Assembly (NCBI GenBank): GCA_029027985.1
Contig: CP119076.1
Span: forward strand, 4,710,422-4,774,421
From: Klebsiella aerogenes
Lineage (GTDB): Bacteria; Pseudomonadota; Gammaproteobacteria; Enterobacterales; Enterobacteriaceae
DNA: 64,000 bases
Reading direction: 5' to 3'
Shown here: positions 20,105 through 29,177 of the stretch, piece by piece
Layout of the letters: each line of letters begins with the position of its first letter
Position numbering within the stretch: the first letter of the stretch is position 1
The notes under the pieces: generated by a model
Databases searched by the model: none
What the model saw: the letters and a program-made list of their open reading frames with translations, nothing else
What the model was told of the DNA's origin: nothing
Translations under genes and position numbers: made by a program

Positions 20105-20117
20105 GGCAGGAGGCATA

Positions 20118-21032
20118 ATGAGAACTGGCCTGATTTCCCGCATTCAACGCTATTCCACCAAAGATGGCCCAGGGATACGCAGCACCGTCTTTATGCAGCA
20201 GTGCAATCTGCGCTGCCAGTGGTGCGCGAATCCGGAAACCATCGGGCCAGGTCATCATGTCTTCTGGTTTAAAGAACGCTGCCGCCAGTGCGGTACCTGC
20301 GTACAGGCAGCCAACAACCACGCCATTACCCTTGCCGAACCGGGCAATGGCGTCAATATCGACCGTAAGCATTGCAGCAACCTGCTGGAGATGGTCGATC
20401 TCTGCCCCTACGATGGCTATGAGCAAGTCGGCAAAGATATGACCTCCCACCAGTTGGCGGAATTACTGCTGCGCGACAAAACATTTTACGACTCAAGCGA
20501 CGGCGGCGTGACCTTTTCCGGCGGCGAGCCCGCGCTACAGGCGGAATTCGTGAAAGAAACGGCGCAACTGCTCAAAGCGCAGGGCGTTCATGTGTGCCTG
20601 GATACGGCGGGCAATATCCGCTGGGAAAAACTACGCCCGCTGATTGAAACCGTCGATCTGATCTCTTACGACTTCAAAGCTTTCAACCCCGAGACCCACC
20701 TCACCTGTACCGGCGTCGACAATCGGCGGATCCTCGAGAATGCCAAAGCGATCGCCTCGATGGGCAAACCGATCCTCGCCCGCATGGTGATCGTACCGAC
20801 GCGCAACGACGATCCCGAGGATATCCGCCAACGTCTCGACTTTATCCGTCAGCTTGGCCCGGCGGTATTACAGGTTGATATTCTTGAATACCATATTTAT
20901 GGCATTGGGAAATATCAAAAACTCGGTATGCCCTATTTACTGCACGACATCCCGGCATGCCAGCGTGAAGTCACGGAACAAATTAAACAATACGCTGAAG
21001 ATATTGGATTAAAAGCCACCATTGGCGGTTAA
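20118..21032 (+). CDS. Glycyl radical enzyme activating enzyme (radical SAM)
   Basis: A radical SAM protein of 304 residues that installs the glycyl radical on the upstream enzyme. The cluster motif CxxxCxxC is at Cys29, Cys33 and Cys36 (QQCNLRCQWCANPE). SAM-binding elements appear as TFSGGEPALQ and LDTAGN. Between residues 50 and 100 is a ferredoxin-like insert with CRQCGTC and, later, KHC...DLCPYDG. It has fewer cysteines than two full 4Fe-4S motifs would need. It starts 13 bases after the lyase stop with a strong GGCAGGAGG ribosome-binding site. It corresponds to E. coli PflC/YbiY. Confidence 0.9.
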   Translation: MRTGLISRIQRYSTKDGPGIRSTVFMQQCNLRCQWCANPETIGPGHHVFWFKERCRQCGTCVQAANNHAITLAEPGNGVNIDRKHCSNLLEMVDLCPYDGYEQVGKDMTSHQLAELLLRDKTFYDSSDGGVTFSGGEPALQAEFVKETAQLLKAQGVHVCLDTAGNIRWEKLRPLIETVDLISYDFKAFNPETHLTCTGVDNRRILENAKAIASMGKPILARMVIVPTRNDDPEDIRQRLDFIRQLGPAVLQVDILEYHIYGIGKYQKLGMPYLLHDIPACQREVTEQIKQYAEDIGLKATIGG

Positions 21033-21040
21033 GGATTAAC

Positions 21041-21778
21041 ATGTTGAACTTTATTATTACCGACACCTACGAAAAAATGAGCGCGCTGGCGGCAGAACGC
21101 ATTACCCTTGCGCTGAATAAAAAACCCAACTTAGTGATGGCCTTGCCTACTGGCGGAACCCCCATCGGCCTGCTCGCCGAAATGAGCAGCCAGGCACAAA
21201 ACGGCACAGCCGATTTCTCTTGCGCCTTCTCATTTAATATTGATGAATATATTCCACTGCCCAAAGACGACCCGCAAAGCTATTATTATTTTCTGCACCA
21301 ACACTTTTATCAACATGCCAATATCCCTGGCGAAAATACCTTCGTACCGAACGTATTAGCGCAAGATCTCCATGCTGAATGCACCCGTTACGAGCGCCAG
21401 ATCCAAAGTCATGGCGATTTCGATATCACCATTCTCGGCATTGGCCATGATGGCCATATCGGCTTCAATGAACCACATGCTACCCATAGCCCAGTGTGTC
21501 ATATCATCGACCTCAATGACGAGACCATTGCGGCGAACGCCCGCTTCTTCGCCAGTAAAGACGACGTTCCACAGCAGGCCATCACCTTGGGTATGGGAAC
21601 AATCCTGCGCAGCAAAGAGATCGTCCTGATAGCTAATGGCAAATCAAAGGCCGAGGTCATCAGGCAGTTACACCACTGTACCCGCATTGATCCGCTGTTC
21701 CCGGCCTCATTCTTATTGATGCACCAGAACGTCACCATCATCTGCGACCGTGAAGCGGCATCGCTGATTAGCGCATAG
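21041..21778 (+). CDS. Glucosamine-6-phosphate deaminase-like protein (NagB family)
   Basis: NagB converts glucosamine 6-phosphate to fructose 6-phosphate and ammonia. This 245-residue copy is shorter than E. coli NagB (266) and lacks its C-terminal extension. It keeps the key residues: PTGGTP phosphate loop near residue 36, the catalytic Asp of FNIDEYIPLP near 68, and GHDGHIGFNEP with Asp, His and Glu near 135-145. It follows the activase by 8 bases and is 10 bases before the NagA-like gene. The position within the glycyl-radical operon suggests it acts on an aminosugar phosphate from that pathway. It is probably a second paralogue beside a housekeeping nagB elsewhere. Confidence 0.88.
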   Translation: MLNFIITDTYEKMSALAAERITLALNKKPNLVMALPTGGTPIGLLAEMSSQAQNGTADFSCAFSFNIDEYIPLPKDDPQSYYYFLHQHFYQHANIPGENTFVPNVLAQDLHAECTRYERQIQSHGDFDITILGIGHDGHIGFNEPHATHSPVCHIIDLNDETIAANARFFASKDDVPQQAITLGMGTILRSKEIVLIANGKSKAEVIRQLHHCTRIDPLFPASFLLMHQNVTIICDREAASLISA

Positions 21779-21788
21779 AGGCCAACAC

Positions 21789-22931
21789 ATGAAGATCCAG
21801 AGCGAACGAGTGTGGCTCGCCGGTGGTTTTTATCCGGCGCAAATTACGATGGAGAATGGGCTTATCCGCGATATCACGCCTGGGCTAAGCCCCGGAGTGG
21901 ATAAGGATTATGGCGCTCGGCGCATTATTCCCGGCCTGATAGATAGCCACGCGCACGGCGCCTGGGATTACGATACCAACGAAAATGACCCGGAGGGGCT
22001 GCGCCGCTGGGCCTCGCGCCTACCGGAAGAAGGCGTCACCGCGTTCTGCCCCACCACCGTCACCGACGAAAACACAACCCTGTTGGCCGCGCTGGATAAC
22101 ATTTCCCGCGTGATGGAAGCAGGCCATGCTGGCGCGGAGATCCTCGGCATCCATCTCGAAGGCCCGTTTTTGAGCCAGCAGTATCGCGGCGCACAGCCGG
22201 AAAAGCAGATCCGCCCCGCCGACGTCGCGCAATTTCAGGCATTCGAACAGGCCGCACGCGGGCGCATTATCGCCATCACGCTGGCTCCGGAAGAAGATCG
22301 CCAATTTGCGCTAACCCGCTACTGCGCGCAAAAAGGGATCGTGGTCAATATAGGCCACTCAAATGCTTCCTTTGAACAAGCGCTGGCGGCGGTCGCTAAC
22401 GGCGCCAAAAATGTCACCCACGTGTATAACGGCATGGCAAAGTACGTCAACCGCGAACCCGGCTTGCTGGGCGCCGCGCTTAACATTGACGGCCTTTACG
22501 GCGAGGTCATTGCCGACGGTATCTTCGTCAGTCTGGTTTCCGCCGCACATCTTTATCGCAGTAAAAACGATAATGATATCATCATGATCAGCGACTCTAT
22601 GAAGTCTAAAGGCTGCCCGCCGGGCCGCTATATGTTCGGCGGCGAACCGATGGTGCTGGGCGACGACGGCGCGACCCGCCGCGACAACGGCGTACTGGTC
22701 GGCAGCACGCTACAGCTCAATCGCGGGTTATATAATATGGTGGAAAGAGCCATGGTGCCCTTTAGCGCCGCATTAAAATCCTGCACGATTAATCCAGCGC
22801 GGTTATTAGGCCTTGATAATAGAAAAGGTAAATTACAGCGTGGATTCGACGCCGATATTGTTGTGCTGGAAGATAATTACCAGGTGAATACAACCTATTG
22901 CCGCGGCGCTATTGCCTGGTCAATAAATTAA
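21789..22931 (+). CDS. N-acetylglucosamine-6-phosphate deacetylase-like protein (NagA family)
   Basis: NagA removes acetate from N-acetylglucosamine 6-phosphate. The 380-residue protein has the amidohydrolase metal sites: an HxH in PGLIDSHAHGAWD near residue 55, Glu in HLEGPF near 128, His in NIGHSNAS near 188, His in VTHVYNGM near 210, and the catalytic Asp in MISDSM near 265. The intact HxH differs from E. coli NagA, where it is replaced, and is as in two-metal NagA forms. It is co-transcribed with the NagB-like gene. The operon likely ends at the hairpin 29 bases downstream. Confidence 0.9.
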   Translation: MKIQSERVWLAGGFYPAQITMENGLIRDITPGLSPGVDKDYGARRIIPGLIDSHAHGAWDYDTNENDPEGLRRWASRLPEEGVTAFCPTTVTDENTTLLAALDNISRVMEAGHAGAEILGIHLEGPFLSQQYRGAQPEKQIRPADVAQFQAFEQAARGRIIAITLAPEEDRQFALTRYCAQKGIVVNIGHSNASFEQALAAVANGAKNVTHVYNGMAKYVNREPGLLGAALNIDGLYGEVIADGIFVSLVSAAHLYRSKNDNDIIMISDSMKSKGCPPGRYMFGGEPMVLGDDGATRRDNGVLVGSTLQLNRGLYNMVERAMVPFSAALKSCTINPARLLGLDNRKGKLQRGFDADIVVLEDNYQVNTTYCRGAIAWSIN

Positions 22932-22959
22932 TTCTCCCTGAACGTTACGTTTAAATATA

Positions 22960-22996
22960 GCGGTTGTTGCAAGACAACCGCCTCTTCTTGTTTTTA
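22960..22996 (+). terminator. Terminator after the nagA-like gene
   Basis: The perfect 8-bp stem GCGGTTGT / ACAACCGC (22960-22981) is followed by CTCTTCTTGTTTTT. The remaining 200 bases up to the PTS gene are AT-rich. They hold a short CCACA/TGTGG hairpin near 23090 but no operator I recognise. Confidence 0.8.
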
Positions 22997-23198
22997 TTAT
23001 TTATTAATGAATTAGCCTTTTTTAATATTTAATAAAATGCGACATAGCTAACATTAAAGCCTACCTGAAATCCTTTAAAACTAAACCACAATAAAAATGT
23101 GGTAATTAAATTTAAATACCCATCGCCATAACAGGTCAGCCACACGATGACGTGATTCATCGCGCGGTTTCAGGATTATTATTTTTAAGGGAATTCAC

Positions 23199-25211
23199 AT
23201 GAATATTTTGGGTTATCTACAGAAGGTTGGTCGGGCGCTCATGGTGCCGGTCGCGACCCTCCCTGCCGCCGCTATTTTGATGGGCATTGGTTACTGGATC
23301 GATCCCAATGGTTGGGGCAGTTCCAACGCACTGGCGGCATTATGTATTCAGTCCGGCTCAGCCATTATCGATAATATGGGCGTGCTGTTTGCCGTCGGGG
23401 TGGCTTATGGCATGTCGAAAGATAAAGACGGCGCCGCCGCGCTGGCCGGGTTCGTTGGCTTTCTGGTGCTGACCACGCTCTGTTCGCCAGCAGCCGTCGC
23501 CATGATTCAACAGATCCCCGTCGATCAGGTACCCGCAGCGTTCGCTAAGATCAAGAACCAGTTTATCGGCATTCTGGTCGGCATTATCTCCGCCGAACTC
23601 TACAACCGCTTTAGCAGCACAGAATTACCGAAAGCGCTCTCCTTCTTCAGCGGACGCCGGCTGGTGCCGATCATTACCTCATTCGCCATGATTGTCGCCG
23701 CGTTCATCCTGATGTTTATCTGGCCAGTGGTCTTTAGCGGCCTGGTCAGCTTCGGCGAACATATCCAGAAACTGGGTTCACTGGGCGCCGGGATCTATGC
23801 CTTCTTCAACCGCATGCTCATCCCGGTTGGCCTGCATCATGCTCTGAACTCGGTATTCTGGTTCGATGTCGCCGGGATTAACGACATTCCTAACTTCCTC
23901 GGCGGCGCGCAGTCTATCGCCTCCGGCAAAGCGGTGGTCGGCATCACCGGCCGCTATCAGGCAGGCTTTTTCCCGGTCATGATGTTTGGCCTGCCGGGCG
24001 CGGCGCTGGCGATGTACCAGTGCGCTCGTGCGGAAAACAAAGCTAAAGTGATGGGCATTATGATGGCGGGCGCCTTCGCAGCCTTCTTCACCGGCATTAC
24101 CGAACCGCTGGAGTTTTCCTTCATGTTTGTGGCGCCGGCGCTGTACGTGATCCACGCTTTTTTAACCGGCGTCTCCGTCTTCATCGCCGCCAGCATGCAC
24201 TGGATTGCCGGATTCGGTTTTAGCGCCGGTTTGGTTGATATGGTGCTGGCGTCGCGCAACCCACTGGCCACCCATTGGTATCTGTTGATCCCCATGGGAT
24301 TGGCATACTTTGCGATTTACTATCTGGTTTTCCGCTTCACTATTACCCGCTTCAACCTGCTGACGCCAGGCCGTGAACTGGCCGTATCTGGCAGCAGCGC
24401 CGATGGTGAAGACATGAATCTCAGCGCCGGGAAACCACAGGATATCAGCGTGTTGGCCCGTCAGTACGTCGCCGCCATCGGCGGTTCTGACAATCTCACG
24501 AACATCGATGCCTGTATCACCCGTCTACGTTTGGGTGTTAAGGATGCGACGCAGGTCAATGAAGCGTTGGCCCGTCGTCTGGGCGCCAGCGGCGTGATTC
24601 GCCTCAACGCCACCAACGTGCAGATTATCGTCGGCTTTGTCGCAGAAAAAATCGCGACCGCCATGAAAAATGTCGGCCATGTCGATGCCGCAGAAACGTT
24701 GCCCAGCGCGATCGCTCCGGCCAACGCCGGTTCGCGTAAGGCCGCGCATTCATCACGACTCATTGAACTGGTCGCGCCGGTGAGCGGCGAAGTGGTATCG
24801 CTAGGACAGGTGCCTGACGAGGCCTTCGCCAGCGGCGCCGTCGGCCATGGCGTCGCCATCCTGCCGAACAGCAATATCGTGGTCGCGCCCGCAGCAGGCA
24901 CCCTCGTGAAGGTTTTCAATACTCATCACGCTTTCTGTCTTGAGACTGAAGAGGGCGCCGAGATCGTGGTGCATATGGGAATTGATACCGTCGCGCTGGC
25001 GGGGCAAGGCTTTACGCAACTGGTCGAAGAAGGCGTCACTGTTGCCGCAGGCCAGCCAATTCTCGAAATGGATCTTCTGTTCCTGGAGGCTAACGTACGC
25101 TCAATGGCGAGCCCGGTGATATGTAGCAATATCGAGGAATTCGCCACCCTGGAGATTACCGCGCGGGGTCAGGTGACAGCCGGAGAACCGCTGTACCAGA
25201 TTAGAGGATAG
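23199..25211 (+). CDS. PTS EIICBA permease, NagE-like (N-acetylglucosamine/glucose family)
   Basis: A membrane sugar transporter that phosphorylates its substrate during import. The 670 residues contain the EIIC domain (about 1-390, about ten membrane segments, signature GITEPLEFSFMFVAP). Next is an EIIB domain with the phosphocysteine in NIDACITRLRLGV near residue 433. Last is a C-terminal EIIA of the glucose type with the phosphohistidine in AEIVVHMGIDTVAL near 590 and the HHAFCLETEEGAE loop. The B and A domains read like E. coli NagE, but the IIC N-terminal half differs, so specificity may differ too. It is separated from nagA-like by a terminator and a 267-base gap, yet lies on the same strand and likely feeds the cluster. 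Confidence 0.9.
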   Translation: MNILGYLQKVGRALMVPVATLPAAAILMGIGYWIDPNGWGSSNALAALCIQSGSAIIDNMGVLFAVGVAYGMSKDKDGAAALAGFVGFLVLTTLCSPAAVAMIQQIPVDQVPAAFAKIKNQFIGILVGIISAELYNRFSSTELPKALSFFSGRRLVPIITSFAMIVAAFILMFIWPVVFSGLVSFGEHIQKLGSLGAGIYAFFNRMLIPVGLHHALNSVFWFDVAGINDIPNFLGGAQSIASGKAVVGITGRYQAGFFPVMMFGLPGAALAMYQCARAENKAKVMGIMMAGAFAAFFTGITEPLEFSFMFVAPALYVIHAFLTGVSVFIAASMHWIAGFGFSAGLVDMVLASRNPLATHWYLLIPMGLAYFAIYYLVFRFTITRFNLLTPGRELAVSGSSADGEDMNLSAGKPQDISVLARQYVAAIGGSDNLTNIDACITRLRLGVKDATQVNEALARRLGASGVIRLNATNVQIIVGFVAEKIATAMKNVGHVDAAETLPSAIAPANAGSRKAAHSSRLIELVAPVSGEVVSLGQVPDEAFASGAVGHGVAILPNSNIVVAPAAGTLVKVFNTHHAFCLETEEGAEIVVHMGIDTVALAGQGFTQLVEEGVTVAAGQPILEMDLLFLEANVRSMASPVICSNIEEFATLEITARGQVTAGEPLYQIRG

Positions 25212-25222
25212 CCTCAGGAGAC

Positions 25223-25249
25223 AGCGTGGCCGCGCAATGCGGCCACGCT
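25223..25249. terminator. Bidirectional hairpin between the PTS gene and yijE
   Basis: AGCGTGGCCGC pairs perfectly with GCGGCCACGCT (11 bp) around a GCAAT-containing loop between two convergent genes. The flanking T tracts are short. Confidence 0.75.
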
Positions 25250-25255
25250 TCACGT

Positions 25256-26182
25256 TTACTTTTCAACCGCCGCCGACTGATGAATATTGTGTACCTGAGG
25301 CTCGCGCTTTTTGAGGCTGATAATCGCCAACGCCGCCACAATCAACACAATACCGCCGCCTTCGACCCATCCCGGATTTTCGCCCAGCAGCCACCAGGAA
25401 AACAGCACGCCGCAGACCGGCACCGCCAGGGTGCTCAAGCTGGCGACGCTGGCAGGCAGATTGCGCAGGACAAACAGCCACAGACTCCAGGCCAACGCCG
25501 TGGCCAGAATCGCGCTATAGCCCAATGCCCAGAAGACGCCCGGCTGCCAGTCAATACTGCGTTGCGGCACCAGCCACGCCACCACGCTCATCACCAACGC
25601 GGCATACAGCATCTGCCAGGCGGTTAACGACAACAAATCGATGCGCGGATAGCGGCGATACATACGTTTGGCGACAATCGCGCTCGCCCCCCAGCTGACG
25701 CCAGAGAGGAGCGCCAACAGCGCGCTTTTCATCGAGGAGAAATCCAGCAGCCACGGCTGCAGCACCAGCAGCAGACCGCACGCCGCCAGCCCAATCGCCG
25801 CATATTGCAGCCGCCGCATCCGCTCGCCTAAAAACAGCGCCGCCATAATCACCACCCAGAACGGCATGGTGTAGCTCAGAATGGCGACCTTACCGGCGCC
25901 GCCACTCATCAGCGCCCATTGCGCCAGGCCGATCATTCCACAGGTTTGCAGCAGCGCGATCGCCAGGGTATAGCCAAACGGCGTCGGGCGCATGCCGCGT
26001 CCGCGCAGCGCCAGCACCGCCATCAGCACGATCGCGCCGAAGATGCAGCGTAGCGCGGTGAAATCAAAGGCCCCGATATAGAGGGTGACCTGCTTCATCG
26101 CAATCCAGCTATAGCTCCAGATAAGCGTTAGCAGGGCCAGGCCGCAACCGGCCAGAAGATTGCTGTTCCTTGCAACAGTCAT
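25256..26182 (-). CDS. yijE: YijE, EamA/DMT-family inner-membrane exporter
   Basis: A 308-residue drug/metabolite transporter with ten predicted membrane helices arranged as two EamA repeats. The first repeat starts at [19 protein letters not shown] and the second near [21 protein letters not shown]. coli YijE (about 301 residues) has been described as a cystine exporter. Here it sits between the PTS gene and metF, and the katG gene found beside it in E. coli is missing. The sulfur-amino-acid neighbourhood fits that role but does not prove it. Confidence 0.9.
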   Translation of the reverse strand: MTVARNSNLLAGCGLALLTLIWSYSWIAMKQVTLYIGAFDFTALRCIFGAIVLMAVLALRGRGMRPTPFGYTLAIALLQTCGMIGLAQWALMSGGAGKVAILSYTMPFWVVIMAALFLGERMRRLQYAAIGLAACGLLLVLQPWLLDFSSMKSALLALLSGVSWGASAIVAKRMYRRYPRIDLLSLTAWQMLYAALVMSVVAWLVPQRSIDWQPGVFWALGYSAILATALAWSLWLFVLRNLPASVASLSTLAVPVCGVLFSWWLLGENPGWVEGGGIVLIVAALAIISLKKREPQVHNIHQSAAVEK

Positions 26183-26266
26183 AACACATCCACCATCGTT
26201 ATTTTTGCGGGCACTATACTCGCTTTGTCGATGGGTTGCTTAAAGGCAGAACGAACTTTTGCTGCT

Positions 26267-26301
26267 AAAAAATGGGGCGACGAATTGCAGTTCGCCGCCC
26301 C
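26267..26301 (-). terminator. Terminator of metF
   Basis: On the minus strand GGGGCGGCGAA pairs with TTCGTCGCCCC (26274-26301) and is followed by ATTTTTTAG. It lies about 32 bases past the metF stop. Confidence 0.88.
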
Positions 26302-26333
26302 GGAAAGGATGAAAGATGAGGTAAAGCAGGTGG

Positions 26334-27224
<891 letters not shown>

Positions 27225-27263
27225 TTACCTCATCAATCGCTTTATATTTGTTTGTCGTGTTGC

Positions 27264-27295
27264 GAACTTCTATACGTTTAGACGTCCAGATGTAA
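27264..27295. promoter_or_regulatory. Four contiguous Met boxes (MetJ operator) of metF
   Basis: The contiguous 8-mers GAACTTCT, ATACGTTT, AGACGTCC and AGATGTAA fit the MetJ box AGACGTCT with the strongest matches at 27280-27295. They lie 43-74 bases upstream of the metF start. The rest of the 365-base metF-PTS gap holds nothing I recognise until the palindrome at 27514. Confidence 0.9.
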
Positions 27296-27513
27296 AAATG
27301 ACGGAAAAGCGCGTGGGCGTCAATAGAAAAATCGGCGTAAAGAGTGAGGAATTTTCAGTCAAAGTGAAAAAAGTTCATCTGACGGCAAGCCTGGCGCGCC
27401 CTGGCGATATTTTCGGATTTTGTAGCCCACAGAATTTGAAGTAGTTCAAAAAATCACACATCCCTGTCGCTGCTAAAGCGATTGCTATTGCAGCGATTCA
27501 TACCTTGATCCAC

Positions 27514-27550
27514 AGTAAGTAGAACGTTCTAGTAGAACGTTCTACTTACT
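27514..27550. promoter_or_regulatory. 37-bp perfect palindrome, candidate LacI/MalI-type double operator
   Basis: The half AGTAAGTAGAACGTTCTA is followed by one G and then by its exact reverse complement. Each half itself contains a TAGAACGTTCTA palindrome, so two 12-bp operators sit 19 bases apart inside one larger symmetry. E. coli MalI binds sites with an AAACGTTT centre, and a MalI-like gene lies 1.6 kb downstream. The element is 36 bases before the PTS start. Confidence 0.8.
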
Positions 27551-27586
27551 AAAACATCGCAAATAAATCTACTCGGGGAAATCAGC

Positions 27587-29086
27587 ATGAGTCTGTGGTC
27601 AGGGTTCATAAAATCATTATCAAAACTGTCGATGATCGGCCGCGCCTTGATGCTGCCGATTTCGCTTCTCCCGGCGGCGGGCTTACTGTTGGCTTTCGGG
27701 GATAAATTCCATTTACCGCTGATGATGAATGCCGGCGGTATTATCTTTGACAACCTGCCGATGCTCTTCGCTATCGGCTCCGCGGTCGGCCTGGCGTCCG
27801 AATCAGGTATTGCCGCGCTATCGGCGGCGGTTTCCGTTTTCGTCACCAACATTACCATCGGTACCGTCCTCGGCATCACGCCGGAAATGGCCGCTCAGGG
27901 CGGGAAATACGCGATGGTGGTCGGTATCCCGACGCTGCAGATGGGGGTGTTCGGCGGACTGATCTGCGGCATTCTCGCCGCCTGGTGCTACAACCGTTTC
28001 CACGCGATGCAGTTGCCGGAATTCCTCGGATTCTTCTCCGGCAAGCGCTTTGTCGCCATCGCGGCGGCGTTCCTGTCGTTCATCCTCGGGCTGCTGCTGC
28101 CTTACGTCTGGCAGCATATCCAGGCCGGTATCGACTCTCTGTCGATGGTGATAAATGGCGACAACCAGGCGGCTTCTACCTTTATCTTCGGCCTCGTTGA
28201 ACGCGCGCTGATCCCGCTCGGCCTGCACCACATTTGGTATCCATCCTTCTGGTATTCCTTCGGCGACTACACCACCCAGGCAGGCCAGATGATCCACGGC
28301 GACCAGACCATCTGGTTCAAAATGCTGGAAGAAGGGGTAAAATCCTTTAGCACCGACAGCTACCAAAACGCCGGTAAATTTATGCAGGGCGAATTCCCGC
28401 TGATGCTATTCGCACTGCCGGCCGCCTGTCTGGCGATGTATCACGAAGCGCATACTAAAAATAAGAAAATCGCCGCCGGTATTCTGTTCTCCGCCGCGCT
28501 GACCTGCTTCCTGACCGGCATCACCGAGCCCGTAGAGTTCACCTTTATCTTCGTGGCGCCGATTCTGTACGTCTTCAACGCCATTATGGCCGGTCTCTCC
28601 TACATGGCGATGTACCTGCTGCATGCGCATATCGCCAAGTCGTTCTCCGCCGGACTGATCGACTATATCTCCTTCGGTATTCTGCCTTCGCTGAACGGTT
28701 ATCAGACCAACTTCCTCAGCGCGGTGATTGTTGGCGTGCCGATGGCGCTGATTTATTATTTCACCTTCCGTTTCGTGATTCGCCGCTTCGATGTGAAAAC
28801 ACCGGGCCGTACCGATATCACCGTGACCGCTGATGATAAAACCGATGCCGAGTTGGCGACGGAAATCGTCACTCTGCTCGGCGGTTCGCAGAATATCGAC
28901 TCCGTTGGCGCCTGTATCACCCGTCTGCGTCTGGAAGTCTCCGAGCGTGATGCCGTGGATAAAGACGGCCTCAACGGCATCGGCGCGCGCGGCGTGGTCT
29001 TCGTCGGCGATAACGGCATCCAGATTATTTTCGGCGCCAGAGCGCAATTTATCGCCCAAACTATGTCGGGGATGATTGGCAAATAA
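27587..29086 (+). CDS. PTS EIICB permease, glucose/maltose (MalX-like) family
   Basis: A 499-residue membrane permease with an EIIC domain (about residues 1-400, ten hydrophobic segments, signature GITEPVEFTFIFVAP). It ends in an EIIB domain whose phosphocysteine is in SVGACITRLRLEV near residue 444. No EIIA domain is present, so it probably uses the soluble EIIA-Glc (Crr), as PtsG and MalX do. The gene pair PTS then LacI-type regulator resembles E. coli malX/malI, although there the two are divergent. The substrate is unknown. The pair is inserted between metF and metL relative to E. coli. Confidence 0.88.
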   Translation: MSLWSGFIKSLSKLSMIGRALMLPISLLPAAGLLLAFGDKFHLPLMMNAGGIIFDNLPMLFAIGSAVGLASESGIAALSAAVSVFVTNITIGTVLGITPEMAAQGGKYAMVVGIPTLQMGVFGGLICGILAAWCYNRFHAMQLPEFLGFFSGKRFVAIAAAFLSFILGLLLPYVWQHIQAGIDSLSMVINGDNQAASTFIFGLVERALIPLGLHHIWYPSFWYSFGDYTTQAGQMIHGDQTIWFKMLEEGVKSFSTDSYQNAGKFMQGEFPLMLFALPAACLAMYHEAHTKNKKIAAGILFSAALTCFLTGITEPVEFTFIFVAPILYVFNAIMAGLSYMAMYLLHAHIAKSFSAGLIDYISFGILPSLNGYQTNFLSAVIVGVPMALIYYFTFRFVIRRFDVKTPGRTDITVTADDKTDAELATEIVTLLGGSQNIDSVGACITRLRLEVSERDAVDKDGLNGIGARGVVFVGDNGIQIIFGARAQFIAQTMSGMIGK

Positions 29087-29106
29087 CAAGAAGATGTTAT
29101 GGTGTG

Positions 29107-29137
29107 GAAGATCGCTTGCCTCAGGTCAGCGATCTTC
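29107..29137 (+). terminator. Hairpin between the PTS gene and the LacI-type gene
   Basis: GAAGATCGCT (29107-29116) pairs perfectly with AGCGATCTTC (29128-29137). Only a weak T-rich tail follows, so it may be a partial terminator that lowers expression of the regulator relative to the permease. Confidence 0.65.
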
Positions 29138-29177
29138 TGCTATCTGACTGTCATACAAGTGTTTTCATGGAGTGATT

